64,000 nt of DNA from Bog-473 sp963828505. GTDB lineage: Bacteria; Actinomycetota; Acidimicrobiia; Acidimicrobiales; RAAP-2. The position numbers and the translations under genes are program-made. The notes under the pieces are model-generated. The model worked only from the letters and a program-made list of their open reading frames with translations. It ran no database searches and had not been told where the DNA came from. Shown in pieces: positions 1 through 9,052 of this stretch; within the stretch, counting starts at the first letter, position 1, and every line of letters starts with the position of its first letter. The stretch spans positions 124,001 through 188,000 of the forward strand of contig CAWHFM010000018.1 in NCBI GenBank assembly GCA_963828505.1. Reading direction: 5' to 3'.

Positions 1-548
1 CACCGGATTCTTCGTGGCGAACCCCAGAGAGGTTTCGACGGGCGGGTCCGGCAAACTGCGAAGGTCATGCCGGGGCAGTGAGAGAGGGCGGAATCGAATC
101 CGCCGCTCACCCGAATGAGCACATCCATTTGGGCGGCTGTTCACCGAATCCCCTCCCACCAGGGGATTCTTCCACCATTCCCCAGCCCGTGGTCGACTGG
201 ATCCTGCTCACCTCCTGCTGGCGGGTTCGCACAAGCCACCATCGTTCGTGCGGTTACGCCGCTGGTGCCTGCCTCCTCCGTGCTGCCGCGGAACTCTGAG
301 CGTGCCAAACCCCGCTGAGGCCCGCCTCCTGACTGCAGCCCTCACTATCGAGCCACCGCCGGGATGGCACACTCAGCCCCGGCATCTGAACCACAGCTCG
401 GCGTGAATGGGACCAGCTGAAGGAGGGGTCGCAATGGTCCACGGGGTCACGCCGCATCTGCTGATATTCCTCTGAGTGAAGGTGTGGTCGTTCGTAACCA
501 TCCGTTCCCGTTCTCCACAAATGCATACGTTGAAGGAGGTTGAAGAAC
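1..548. other. Leading non-coding or unrecognised stretch
   Basis: I see no convincing gene here; the short open frames have no recognisable motif and overlap each other on both strands. The last part carries the ribosome binding site AAGGAGG (533-539) of the next gene. Confidence 0.4.
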
Positions 549-953
549 ATGGTCGATTCCCCAAAACCTGACGCATTCGGCGCGGCAACGAGATTGAGCC
601 CGCGATCGGTCGGCGACACCGTTTCGCAACTCACCGAGCTGCTGCACGCGAAGGGGTTGAAGGTGTTCGCAGTGATCGACCAGCGGGCCGAAGCTCGGCA
701 AGTCGGTTTGGACCTTCGAGACACCGTGCTGGTCATGTTCGGAAGCCCAGTCGCCGGCACGCCCGTCATGGAAGCCGTCGCGCTCTCGGCGCTCGATCTC
801 CCGCTGAAGATTCTCGTTTGGGATGACCAGGGGCAGACCAAGGTGTCCTACGTCGCACCATCGGCGCTCGCCGCCCGCTACGGTTTGACCGCCGATTTGA
901 GCCAGAGGCTGGCGGGCATCGACGCTCTGACCGACGAACTGGTGGACTCCTGA
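549..953 (+). CDS. DUF302 family protein
   Basis: A 134-residue soluble protein with the DUF302 pattern: an N-terminal half with SVGDTVSQLTELLHAKGLKV, a central VLVMFGSPVAGTPVMEA segment (the family GNP/GSP-x-AGTP-like loop) and a C-terminal LPLKILVWDDQG strand followed by a Tyr-rich turn. The family has no settled biochemical function; members occur in many bacteria, sometimes next to redox or stress genes. The ATG at 549 was chosen over an in-frame TTG at 540 because AAGGAGG lies nine bases upstream of it. The gene stands alone, 30 bp from the convergent desaturase. Confidence 0.85.
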   Translation: MVDSPKPDAFGAATRLSPRSVGDTVSQLTELLHAKGLKVFAVIDQRAEARQVGLDLRDTVLVMFGSPVAGTPVMEAVALSALDLPLKILVWDDQGQTKVSYVAPSALAARYGLTADLSQRLAGIDALTDELVDS

Positions 954-982
954 GCCTGTAGCTCCGCTGCCGGGTCCAGCCG

Positions 983-2095
983 TTACGTAATCGGGCGGAG
1001 AGTTCGAGTGTCCTGACCGGCGCTCACCGCGATGAGGTGGCGGAGAATCTCGCGGTAGGAACCGAACGGGCTGTCCTCGCAGTAGGGCAGTTCATGCCTG
1101 ATGCAGAAAGGCTGCACGATTCGCTGCGCCTTCGCCAGGTTGAACCGGGGCATGGTGGGGAAAAGGTGGTGTTCGATCTGATAGTTGAGACCCCCGAACA
1201 CCAAGGTGGTAAGCCGGCCTCCTGTGATGTTCCTCGCCGTCATGATCTGACGACGAGCAAAAGCGACGTGGGCATCCGCTCCGATAATCGGCATGCCTTT
1301 GTGGTTCGGGGCAAAGATGCATCCCAGGTACAAACCGAAGATTCCCTGCTGAACAAAGAGGAAGGCGATCGCCTTCGCCGGCGCGAGCACCCAAAACACG
1401 GCCGTCACGTACAAGAGGGAATGGACGGCCAAGAGCACCATTTCCACCCAAGCCGATCGTCCTCGCCTCCGAAGGATGTTCTGTACACCGGTGATGTGCA
1501 GACCCAGGCCCTGAATCAAGAGGAAGGGGAAGAAGAGCCAGGCTTGCCGCCGGGCCAGGAATTGAGAGACCGGACCGCGGCGTGCCGCTGTTTCGGGATC
1601 GTGCGTGAAGGCGACGATCCCCGCCCCGATATCGGGATCCCGGCTCACCTGGTTGGGATACGCGTGATGGGCATTGTGCTTGGGAACCCACCAACCAAAG
1701 CTCAGTCCGGTCAAGAGGTTCGCCACGCCCAGCCCCACGATCCGGTTGGCCCGGTGGGAGGTAAAAATCTGCTGATGTCCGGCATCGTGCCCGAGGAAGA
1801 CCACCTGGGTGAACATCAACGCCAAGACGGCGGCGACTCCCAACGTGGCCCATGAGTCGCCGACGAGGAAGAACGCAGCCCAGGCGCCAGCGAAACAGAG
1901 GACGGTCAGTCCGATCTTGACCGTATAGGTCCAGGGTCGCCGGGCCAGCAATCCGGCCGTGCGCATCTCCTCGGCCAACTTGCGGTAGTCATCGAAAGGA
2001 GCGTCGAGCACGGCCGCCGAAGGGGGAGTCCCGACGCCGATGGATTCCAGTCGGTCGGGACTCCCGAGGCGATCTGCGCTGACAGGCATTGTCAT
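983..2095 (-). CDS. Membrane fatty acid desaturase (acyl-CoA/acyl-lipid type)
   Basis: A 370-residue integral membrane di-iron desaturase. The three histidine boxes are visible: GHDAGH around residue 103, HNAHH around residue 141 and QIEHHLFP near residue 305, separated by paired hydrophobic segments. The enzyme would introduce a cis double bond into an acyl chain using oxygen and electrons from ferredoxin or a similar donor. The last box begins with Q (QxxHH), typical of the front-end or DesA3-like subclass rather than the HxxHH form; substrate position cannot be told from sequence. The gene is monocistronic. Two in-frame ATGs lie 6 bp apart at the start and neither has a strong ribosome binding site. 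Confidence 0.9.
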   Translation of the reverse strand: MTMPVSADRLGSPDRLESIGVGTPPSAAVLDAPFDDYRKLAEEMRTAGLLARRPWTYTVKIGLTVLCFAGAWAAFFLVGDSWATLGVAAVLALMFTQVVFLGHDAGHQQIFTSHRANRIVGLGVANLLTGLSFGWWVPKHNAHHAYPNQVSRDPDIGAGIVAFTHDPETAARRGPVSQFLARRQAWLFFPFLLIQGLGLHITGVQNILRRRGRSAWVEMVLLAVHSLLYVTAVFWVLAPAKAIAFLFVQQGIFGLYLGCIFAPNHKGMPIIGADAHVAFARRQIMTARNITGGRLTTLVFGGLNYQIEHHLFPTMPRFNLAKAQRIVQPFCIRHELPYCEDSPFGSYREILRHLIAVSAGQDTRTLRPIT

Positions 2096-2171
2096 TGGAA
2101 CTGCTCTCTTTGACTTGGCCGGAGCCGGTTTAGGGATTTGTCGGCCAGAGCGGCCTCAACGAGGACCACCG

Positions 2172-2411
2172 TCAGGCCTCGCTGTAGGGCACCGGATGGT
2201 TGCCACCCAGTTCGACGAAGCGATCGTTAAGAGCCTGGGCGAGCAGATCGTGATCGTGGGCGCTGGGCACAAGGGTCCCGAAGAGGCAGGCTTCTACCTC
2301 GAGTGCATTGCTCATCCCGCCCACTTCGCAATAACGAAGCCACAGGTCGGTGTGAGAGAGGCCGACCCGTTGACGGTGCTGGTCGAGCGCATCCGCCGGT
2401 TGAATACTCAT
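2172..2411 (-). CDS. Small conserved actinobacterial protein, unknown function
   Basis: A 79-residue acidic, helical protein starting MSIQPADALDQHRQ, with the pattern HRQRVGLSHTDLWLRYCEVGGM followed by LEVEACLFGTLVPS and ending NHPVPYSEA. I recall similar short proteins in actinobacterial genomes, often near GAF-ANTAR regulators, but I cannot name a family and no function is known to me. A longer frame on this strand runs upstream to 2945, but that extension is low-complexity and antisense to the ANTAR gene, so the ATG at 2411 is preferred. The divergent GAF-ANTAR gene starts about 320 bp away; the space between shows nothing recognisable. Confidence 0.6.
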   Translation of the reverse strand: MSIQPADALDQHRQRVGLSHTDLWLRYCEVGGMSNALEVEACLFGTLVPSAHDHDLLAQALNDRFVELGGNHPVPYSEA

Positions 2412-2733
2412 TGTGCTCGCCACCCGATCCGTGCCCGACCTCCCCGTCGATCGGATCGGATCGGGATCACAGCGCACCCGTGCCACGCCGCAAGGGCGTG
2501 AGCCGACATCGGGCACCCGAGAGGGAACCCTCCGACTGAAGCGAGGAGCCTGACATGAAGCCGCCTTCTGCGTGATGTGCAGGGGGCTGAGGTTGCCGTC
2601 TGCCGCGTCAATCCCTCGCTGTCGAAGGTCCTCGGATGTTACATCCAAACAGCGGGGTGGGGGATGGCGACCGATAAGGCACGGCCCGCCCGGAGTACTA
2701 TTTGGACGGACTGGAACCGCACCCTGACCTGCT

Positions 2734-3480
2734 ATGACGGGAAACGAGCCCCCGACCACCGACGCCGATCTCACAGCCGCCTTGACCGCCGATTTCTCCG
2801 AGACGGCCCGGGCGCTGTTGTCAGTCGCTGACGTCCACGACACTCTGGAGAAGGTCGCTACCCTCGCTGTTGCCACAATCGACGGATGTGACAGTGCCAG
2901 TGTCTTTCTCGTCGAACAGACGGTGGAGTCAGCACCGATCTCCACGGATTCTGTCGTCTCCGAGCTCGATGCGGCCCAGCGCCAGAGTGGTCAGGGGCCA
3001 TGCCTCGATGCCATCGCCGAGGGGACGACCATCTACGCGGGTGACTTCGATGACGATCGCCGGTGGCCGGATTTCGGGCGCGAGGCCACAGCGAGCGGGA
3101 TCCGGAGCATGTTGGCCTGCCCGTTGTTCGTCGACGGCACGCCCGGGGCGCTCAATCTCTATGCTCGCTACCCGCTGGCCTTCGGAGTCATCGACCGGGC
3201 GAAGGCCGTGCTCCTGGCGGGGTTGGCAGCCGTGGCCTTTTCGGCCGCCCTGACCCACGAGGAGGAGAAGCGCCAATCCACGAACTTGCACGCGGCTCTC
3301 GCCACCCGCGAGTTAATCGGCCAAGCACAGGGGATCCTCATCGAACGCGAGCGTGTCACCGCGGATCAAGCTTTTGACATTTTGCGGCGGGCCTCTCAGC
3401 ACCTCAATCTCAAGCTACGCGATGTGGCTCAATCGCTTGTCGAAACGGGCGAAAGACCGAAGACCGGGCCCTCTCGGTAG
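2734..3480 (+). CDS. GAF-ANTAR transcription antitermination regulator
   Basis: A 248-residue cytoplasmic regulator. Residues about 25-175 form a GAF sensor domain (central GQGPCLDAIAEG and the IRSMLACPLFVDG strand), followed by a short linker helix and a C-terminal ANTAR domain (about 185-240) with the three-helix pattern ATRELIGQAQGILIER and FDILRRASQHLNLKLRDVA. ANTAR domains bind two-hairpin RNA motifs and prevent termination; GAF-ANTAR proteins are abundant in actinobacteria. The ligand is unknown. Its 3' end overlaps the convergent DUF998 gene by 71 bp. Confidence 0.9.
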   Translation: MTGNEPPTTDADLTAALTADFSETARALLSVADVHDTLEKVATLAVATIDGCDSASVFLVEQTVESAPISTDSVVSELDAAQRQSGQGPCLDAIAEGTTIYAGDFDDDRRWPDFGREATASGIRSMLACPLFVDGTPGALNLYARYPLAFGVIDRAKAVLLAGLAAVAFSAALTHEEEKRQSTNLHAALATRELIGQAQGILIERERVTADQAFDILRRASQHLNLKLRDVAQSLVETGERPKTGPSR

Positions 3481-4264
3481 TTGTCTGCGACCGTCCGCGG
3501 TCGGCCGCTTGCGCGTTCGCTCGAGCGAGAACCTGCAACAACCCCAATGCAATTACCGCCAACACGGTGACCAATCGCTCCGACCACCCCCGCACTGTCG
3601 TCGGGCTCATCTCGAAGAGAATGATGGCGCCGAGTTGTGCTGCACCCAGGACGAGAAGCAGTGTCGCCTTCTTCGTCGAGATCGAGTTACGGACGAAGTC
3701 CGAGCCGAAGACGAAGGCAGCTCCAGGCAGGGCCAGAGCGAGGATCCACGTTCCGACACTATGGACGGTTCCATCAACGGTTTCGGGGACTCGAGGGTGA
3801 TCGGTATTGAACCCGGCATCGAGGAACAAGCCGAATGCCATGGCGGCCAGCAGAACCACCCCGATGCTGCACAGCTCAGACGGTCTGCTGCTAAAGCGAA
3901 GGCTGGCCGCCGTGGTCAGTGTCCCCACCCCCAAGGCCAAGAACGCCGTCCGCATGAGCCACCCATAACTACCGAGTGAGTATTCGCTGATGGTGTGCTC
4001 GGCTGGGTTCAAGTTCGCCCGGAGTCCATGAAGGGCCAAGATCGCGACCGCGAAGACCGAGAGCCCGGCGAAGCTCACCATCCGAAGCGGACCGAGCCAG
4101 ACGGCACTCGCGGGAGGAGAGACGTCGGTGTACTCGGGTGCTGCGCCTACCGGATTGAGCTGCTCAATGCGATGAGGCGGAACGACCAGCAGATTGGGCG
4201 CCGACCGGTACCCCGAAGACGTCCGATCCTGCAGATCCTGAGGTTGGAGGTGCGCCGCGTCCAT
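3410..4264 (-). CDS. DUF998 family multi-spanning membrane protein
   Basis: A 284-residue protein with about six hydrophobic segments. The family signature is visible as SEYSLGSYGWLMRTAFLALG after the first long transmembrane helix, then a segment with FLDAGFNTDHP and VDGTVHSVG between helices. The role of DUF998 proteins is not established. The ATG at 4264 is taken as start; an upstream in-frame ATG at 4312 is possible. The gene is convergent with GAF-ANTAR and the tail regions overlap. Confidence 0.75.
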   Translation of the reverse strand: MDAAHLQPQDLQDRTSSGYRSAPNLLVVPPHRIEQLNPVGAAPEYTDVSPPASAVWLGPLRMVSFAGLSVFAVAILALHGLRANLNPAEHTISEYSLGSYGWLMRTAFLALGVGTLTTAASLRFSSRPSELCSIGVVLLAAMAFGLFLDAGFNTDHPRVPETVDGTVHSVGTWILALALPGAAFVFGSDFVRNSISTKKATLLLVLGAAQLGAIILFEMSPTTVRGWSERLVTVLAVIALGLLQVLARANAQAADRGRSQTTTERARSSVFRPFRQAIEPHRVA

Positions 4265-4414
4265 GATTCGGAACCTTGTAGAAATGGTTCCAGCTGGGGC
4301 TCTCGAGCGCAAGCGCCCATTTCTCTTTTGGAACTACTCCCGCCGATCGTTTCGGCGGACGAGTCGAACGTGCTTGCGTTTCCGGACCCTCCGGGGTTCC
4401 ACCTCCCGTTGCCG

Positions 4415-4765
4415 TCAGCGGCCGCCGAGGACCTTCCGCAAGGCCCGAAGCTGCTCGGGTGCAGCGCGCCACCAGGTCCACTTGCCACGCTTCTCTCCTA
4501 CGATGAGGCCCGCCTCCGCCAGGATCCTCGTGTGGTGGGAGACGGTTGGTTGGCTCTTCCCGAGCGGCGCCTCGAGGTTGCAGCTGCAGACCTCACCCTC
4601 CGATGCGACCAGTGAGAGCAGGCGGAGCCGCACCGGGTCGCCGAGCGCCGCCATGACCGTGGCCAGGCCGGCGGCGTCGTCTTCGGAGAGTGGGGCACGG
4701 GTGAGCGGGGCGCAACACAACGCCTCCGGCTCCACGCCGCTCACCGAGACCGTCTTGATCGGCAT
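4415..4765 (-). CDS. arsR: ArsR/SmtB family metalloregulator
   Basis: A 116-residue winged-helix repressor. The metal-binding type motif EVCSCNLEAPLG lies in the DNA-recognition region, followed by KSQPTVSHHTRILAEAGL; an additional Cys pair (LCCAPL, residues 17-18) sits near the N terminus. In ArsR proteins such Cys residues bind As(III) or Sb(III), releasing DNA. It is divergently transcribed from arsI with an intergenic region of 85 bp containing a perfect 8+8 bp inverted repeat. The context supports control of the arsenic operon and probably of itself. Confidence 0.9.
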   Translation of the reverse strand: MPIKTVSVSGVEPEALCCAPLTRAPLSEDDAAGLATVMAALGDPVRLRLLSLVASEGEVCSCNLEAPLGKSQPTVSHHTRILAEAGLIVGEKRGKWTWWRAAPEQLRALRKVLGGR

Positions 4766-4807
4766 GATCGATCTCCCATTGACAGTTATCTATGTGAACC
4801 CTACCAT

Positions 4808-4827
4808 TTGATATCGACGGATATCAA
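4808..4827. promoter_or_regulatory. Probable ArsR operator
   Basis: TTGATATC-GACG-GATATCAA is a perfect 8-bp inverted repeat with a 4-bp spacer, midway between divergent arsR and arsI. AT-rich dyads of this kind are typical ArsR sites. Binding is inferred. Confidence 0.75.
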
Positions 4828-4850
4828 TGTATGTACATGGGAGGTCCGCC

Positions 4851-5294
4851 ATGTCCAGGGTTCAGCTGGCGCTCAACGTGAGTGACCTCGACTCCTCGAT
4901 CGACTTCTACTCCAAGCTCTTCTCGACGAAGCCCGCCAAGGTTCGACCCGGCTATGCCAACTTCACCATCTCCGATCCCCCTCTGAAGTTGGTGCTGGTC
5001 GAAAAGCCTGAGCACGACGCGGTCGGCGTGCGGGACGCGCTCAACCATCTGGGCGTCGAGGTGACGAGTCCCAGCGAAGTGGCCGAAGCGAGTTGTCGGC
5101 TCGCCGGCGCGGGCCTCGACACCGTGGATCAAATCGGAACGTCGTGTTGCTTCGCCCTTCAGGACAAGGTCTGGGTCGAGGACCCCGACGGGGCGCCCTG
5201 GGAGATCTACACCGTTCTCGCCGACGCTCCGGCCGACACCGCTCTGGAGAGCGCGGACACGTGCTGCGGTCGGGGTACCGGCAACTGCAGTTGA
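4851..5294 (+). CDS. arsI: ArsI/CadI-type VOC protein (probable organoarsenical C-As lyase)
   Basis: A 147-residue vicinal-oxygen-chelate protein of the ArsI/CadI group. It begins VQLALNVSDLDSSIDFY, has the YANFTISDPPLKLVL strand, and carries the vicinal cysteines C99-C100 in GTSCCFALQDK plus a C-terminal Cys cluster (TCCGRGTGNC). In ArsI the vicinal pair binds trivalent organoarsenicals and the Fe(II) site cleaves the carbon-arsenic bond. The ATG at 4851 has GGGAGG six bases upstream, so it is preferred to the in-frame ATG at 4827, which lies inside the operator. It is the first gene of the operon arsI-aquaporin-arsC. Confidence 0.85.
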   Translation: MSRVQLALNVSDLDSSIDFYSKLFSTKPAKVRPGYANFTISDPPLKLVLVEKPEHDAVGVRDALNHLGVEVTSPSEVAEASCRLAGAGLDTVDQIGTSCCFALQDKVWVEDPDGAPWEIYTVLADAPADTALESADTCCGRGTGNCS

Positions 5295-5331
5295 CGATCG
5301 GTCGTCGGCGCGTGGAACTGGGACGTGCACG

Positions 5332-6054
5332 GTGAGCGGCACCGCGCTGTGGCGCCGACTCACCGCGGAGCTCATGGGAAGCGCGTTCTTGGCTGCGATC
5401 GTTATCGGCTCGGGTATCGCTGCCCAGGAGCTCTCCCCGGGGAACACGGGGCTCCAGCTGCTCGAGAACGCCGCAGCGACCGGCGCCGGGCTTTTCGCCG
5501 TCATCTTGATGTTCGGACCCGTCTCCGGTGGACACTTCAACCCGGTCGTCTCCTTCGTCGACTCAGTCTTCGGTGGCCTGTCGTGGCGTGACGCCGCGGC
5601 CTATGTTCCGGTCCAGGTCAGCGGATGCGTGCTCGGTGCCCTGGTGGCCAACGTGATGTTCTCGCATGCGGCCCTCGAGATCTCGACGAAACACCGGGCG
5701 TCGCCAGCACACTTCGTCTCCGAGATCGTCGCCACGCTGGGACTCCTGTTGGTTATTTTCTCCCTTGCCCGTTCGGGACGTTCAGGGAGCGCGCCCGCAG
5801 CGGTGGGCGCGTACATCGGGGCTGCTTACTTCTTCACAAGCTCGACGAGTTTCGCCAACCCGGCGATCACCGTCGGCCGGATGTTCTCGGACACGTTCGC
5901 CGGGATCGCCCCCTCGTCGGTCCCGAGCTTCGTCGTGGCCCAGATCGTGGGTGGGTTGGTGGCCGTAGGGCTGATTGTGGTGTTGTACCCCCACTTCACA
6001 GCGCAGCAGGCGGGCGAGATCCTGGTCCCCGACCGGATCGGAGCCGAGACATGA
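5332..6054 (+). CDS. MIP-family aquaglyceroporin (arsenic-operon channel)
   Basis: A 240-residue channel protein with six transmembrane segments and two half-helix motifs. The first is GGHFNPVVS (NPV in place of NPA) and the second is SFANPAITVGR (canonical NPA). In arsenic operons such MIP channels (AqpS) let arsenite or methylarsenite leave the cell. The GTG start lies 37 bp after arsI, and the stop overlaps the arsC start in ATGA. The altered first NPA box is common in this AqpS group. Inference of As(III) transport is from context. Confidence 0.85.
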   Translation: MSGTALWRRLTAELMGSAFLAAIVIGSGIAAQELSPGNTGLQLLENAAATGAGLFAVILMFGPVSGGHFNPVVSFVDSVFGGLSWRDAAAYVPVQVSGCVLGALVANVMFSHAALEISTKHRASPAHFVSEIVATLGLLLVIFSLARSGRSGSAPAAVGAYIGAAYFFTSSTSFANPAITVGRMFSDTFAGIAPSSVPSFVVAQIVGGLVAVGLIVVLYPHFTAQQAGEILVPDRIGAET

Positions 6055-6473
6055 GTGCCAGCCATCCTGGGGTGCTGTTCCTGTGCGTCCACAACGCCGG
6101 ACGGTCGCAGATGGCAGCTGGACTGCTCTCCCAACGGGCCGACGGCCGTGTGGTCGTGCACTCTGCCGGCTCGGCGCCCGGAGAGGTACTCAATCCGGCA
6201 GTGGTGGCGGCGATGGCCGAGATCGGTATCGACATCTCGTCAGCGAAGCCGAAGAAACTGACGGAAGGAGTGGTCCCGCGTGTGGACGTCATCGTGACCA
6301 TGGGGTGCGGGGACGCCTGTCCTGTGTACCCCGGTAAGCGCTACGTCGATTGGGATCTCCCGGATCCGGCGGGAAAGAACATCGAGGAAGTACGTCGCAT
6401 CCGGGACGAGATCGCGAGTCGGATTGACAGGCTCATCGACGAACTGTTGGGACAGACCTACGGAAGGCTATGA
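6051..6473 (+). CDS. arsC: Arsenate reductase, low-molecular-weight phosphatase type
   Basis: A 140-residue enzyme of the LMW-PTP fold. The P-loop C-x5-R is CVHNAGR (C12 to R18), followed by SQMAAGLL; a second cysteine region MGCGDACPVYPG lies near residues 84-94, and WDLPDP contains the general-acid Asp. It reduces As(V) to As(III), which the neighbouring channel can release. Actinobacterial enzymes of this group may use mycothiol/mycoredoxin instead of thioredoxin; which applies here is not shown. Translationally coupled (ATGA) to the channel gene and last in the operon. Confidence 0.92.
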   Translation: MSASHPGVLFLCVHNAGRSQMAAGLLSQRADGRVVVHSAGSAPGEVLNPAVVAAMAEIGIDISSAKPKKLTEGVVPRVDVIVTMGCGDACPVYPGKRYVDWDLPDPAGKNIEEVRRIRDEIASRIDRLIDELLGQTYGRL

Positions 6474-6665
6474 GCTGACCTGGAGCAAATACCGCGTCAG
6501 GTCGGCAACCGACGCAATCATGTTCACCTCTGATCGTGATTCCGGACTCGATCGTCCACCTGACACCCGGACGTTGTGCATCCCAGCCGTTTCGGCGCCC
6601 ATGACATCTCGTTTCCGGCTGTCTCCGACCGTGACCGATCCCACGGACGATGTGGATACACCCGC

Positions 6666-7682
6666 TCAGCGACGGCGCAGCCCGGGATTGGTGGCTGCAG
6701 GCGAGGCGGCGAGGTAATTGTCGTTGGGATTGAGCTCTGACCCGGGGGGAACGATCTCGTCGATGCGGTCCAGGATGTCGTCGCTGAGCACGACGTCGGC
6801 CCCGGCCAAGAGGTTGTCAAGCTGTTCAGGAGTCCGGGGCCCGATTATCACCGATGTGACAGCCGGATGTGATCTGACAAAGGCGGTCGCCAGGTGGGTC
6901 AGCGGGAGCCCGGCCTCCGCGGCCAGCTCGCTCAGCGCACCGACGGCCTCCAGCTTGGCCCGGTTGGCCGGGACGTTCAGGTCGAATGCCTGGGGGGCCG
7001 CGGTCGTCCGATGCCCGCGGGTGGGATCGTCCCGTCCCGACAGCCATCCGCTGCTCAGCGGCCCATAGGACAAGACGCCCATGCCGTGGCGCTGGGCGGC
7101 CGGAAGCACAGTGCCCTCGATGGTCCGAGTAAGGATCGAGTACCTGGGCTGCTCGGTTCGGAATCGGTGATGACCTCGACGTTGGGCCACCCATTGCGCC
7201 TCCACGACGAGGTCGGCCGGGAACATGGATGAACCGATGGCGCGGACCTTTCCCGCCCGGACCAGGTCGGACAGAGCACTCAGTGTCTCGTCGAGATCAG
7301 TGCTGTAGTCGGGTCGGTGTAGTTGGTAGAGATCGATGTAGTCAGTGCCAAGGCGCCGGAGGCTGGCTTCGACCGCTCGGGCGATCCATCGGGGTGACGC
7401 ACCCTGCCGGTTGGGGTCGTCGGCTACCGGGAGCCCGAACTTGGTGGCCAACACCACGTCGCTGCGTCGCCCGCCAGACAGAGCCTTCCCGACGATTTCT
7501 TCGGACTCACCCCGGGAGTAGACGTCGGCGGTGTCCACGAAGTTGATGCCGGCGTCCAACGCCGTGTGGATCATTCGGATCGACTCGTCATGGTCGGTGT
7601 TGCCCATTGCCCCCAGCATCATCGTCCCGAGCGCGAACCCGCTGACGGAAATACCCGTACCACCGAGAACCCTGCGCTCCAT
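6666..7682 (-). CDS. Aldo/keto reductase
   Basis: A 338-residue NADPH-dependent oxidoreductase of the AKR superfamily, Tas/YajO-like. The N-terminal MERRVLGGTGISVSGFALG is typical; the catalytic tetrad is seen as Asp and Tyr in NFVDTADVYS, Lys in LATKFG and His in YQLHRPD. The C-terminal cofactor segment TSVIIGPRTPEQLDNLL is present. The ATG at 7682 is preceded by GAAGGAG at good spacing, so the 33 residues readable upstream are not included. Substrate unknown; the gene stands alone. Confidence 0.93.
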   Translation of the reverse strand: MERRVLGGTGISVSGFALGTMMLGAMGNTDHDESIRMIHTALDAGINFVDTADVYSRGESEEIVGKALSGGRRSDVVLATKFGLPVADDPNRQGASPRWIARAVEASLRRLGTDYIDLYQLHRPDYSTDLDETLSALSDLVRAGKVRAIGSSMFPADLVVEAQWVAQRRGHHRFRTEQPRYSILTRTIEGTVLPAAQRHGMGVLSYGPLSSGWLSGRDDPTRGHRTTAAPQAFDLNVPANRAKLEAVGALSELAAEAGLPLTHLATAFVRSHPAVTSVIIGPRTPEQLDNLLAGADVVLSDDILDRIDEIVPPGSELNPNDNYLAASPAATNPGLRRR

Positions 7683-8210
7683 CTCTTCTCCTTCGTCGGC
7701 CGTGTTCTCCCGTTCTAACAGCAGGAGGTCGTGCGGGCGGCCGTTGAAGCCGCGGATGGTTACGGGCGGTACGGGCTGCAAATAGCCCGCCTGAGGGAGC
7801 CTGCCGCGCGGACTCGTGCAGGTTTCAGCGATGCACTCGGCGAAGGATCGTGGCGGAACAAAAATCCCCAGATCATTCGCTTTCGCTCGCAGGTCCGGAA
7901 GAGAGGTTCACCTTGGCTTCCGGCAGATCCCGTCCTCGGACCAGCGTCCACGGGATTATCGCTGTTCGCACGGAGATCTCGCGGTCTTGATATGCGGGCA
8001 CGGCACGAGATCGCCGAACTCAAGGACGCGGAGGTAAATCCACCCCTCCGTCAGCGGTGTCGCAACTCGGCCAAGCTCGGGCACTCAATGGAGGCGAGTA
8101 CGACGCTCCTGACCGTCCGGAACCGCCGAATATCGCTCGGCACCCCTGCGTTGGCGGGACGGCCCCACTTGTACTGGCCGACCGCACCCAGGCTGTTTGG
8201 GGGCACGGAT
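7683..8210. other. Intergenic stretch without recognisable gene
   Basis: About 530 bp between the reductase and the zinc-ribbon protein. Open frames here have no family motif and no plausible ribosome binding site. Confidence 0.4.
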
Positions 8211-8741
8211 TCAGCGCCTGCGCTGGGCCTGCATGAGGGGAACCCCAAACGGAAGAAAGGCCACGATGGCGGCCGCGAGCGCGAGAAAGGCGCCCCACGA
8301 CCAGCTGAATCCGGCCGGCTTGAGCAAGAAGCCCAGGACCACGAGAGCAAGGTTGATCCCTGTCAGCAGGACCAGGAGCTGATCCTTGGAGAGACGGCCC
8401 AGCTCAGCGAGGTCGCCGACTCCGAAGGCGGTGATCAGGACGTAGAGCACCAGCACAATCGAGTTCAACACGGCGATGAACAGCCAACCGTGGACGCTGA
8501 GCCCATCAGCGGACAAGGGGCCGATGCCGTACCAGGGGAGCCAGAAGGAGACCAGGAGGGCAAAGGTGGCCGGGCCCACGACCCGATTCTTTGCGTTGAC
8601 GGCGTTCAGGCGTTGCCGCGATTTCCCGACCCGCTTGGGCGCCGGCCGTGGCATGACAAGTGGCCTGATCGCGGCGCCGCACTTCGGGCAAAGTGCGGTA
8701 CCCGGGACCACTTCAACCAAGCAACGGGAGCATGCCGGCAT
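8211..8741 (-). CDS. Zinc-ribbon membrane protein, unknown function
   Basis: A 176-residue protein. The N terminus carries a minimal zinc ribbon (CSRC near residues 4-7 and CPKC near residues 18-21), then a basic stretch and four to five hydrophobic helices (VGPATFALLVSFWLPWYG, LFIAVLNSIVLVLYVLI and two near the C terminus). Such ribbon-plus-membrane proteins are widespread and mostly uncharacterised. The ATG at 8741 has GGAGG four bases upstream; a GTG seven codons earlier is less likely. No operon partner is visible. Confidence 0.65.
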   Translation of the reverse strand: MPACSRCLVEVVPGTALCPKCGAAIRPLVMPRPAPKRVGKSRQRLNAVNAKNRVVGPATFALLVSFWLPWYGIGPLSADGLSVHGWLFIAVLNSIVLVLYVLITAFGVGDLAELGRLSKDQLLVLLTGINLALVVLGFLLKPAGFSWSWGAFLALAAAIVAFLPFGVPLMQAQRRR

Positions 8742-9052
8742 CCAACCTCCTTCATGTGTCACGGACGCGCCCGCTCAGGCTATAAGCCGATCAGGGTGTG
8801 ACTTGTCCATTCGAATTCCGATCAAAGGGCGATCAAGTCATCGGTCTGACGGGTAGGACATCGAGAACCTCGCGCTTCCGAGTTCTCTCGACGGCCGTAA
8901 CTGCTTCAATCGGCCTGCCACCCGGCTCGGCCTGCCCGAACGCGATCTGGCGCCCCAGTGCAATCGAGCGTCTTTTGGCGAGACGATCACAATCGGTTCA
9001 GGACTCGCCTCATTCATGCCACGTCCGGCCCGGACTTCGGGGAGCATCGACA
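8742..9052. other. Intergenic stretch, nothing recognised
   Basis: 311 bp without a supportable gene or repeat. Confidence 0.4.

Noticed and set aside
2172..2945. Long version of the minus-strand frame reaching into the GAF-ANTAR gene
   Set aside because: Only the last 79 residues look protein-like; the extension is antisense to a well-supported gene.
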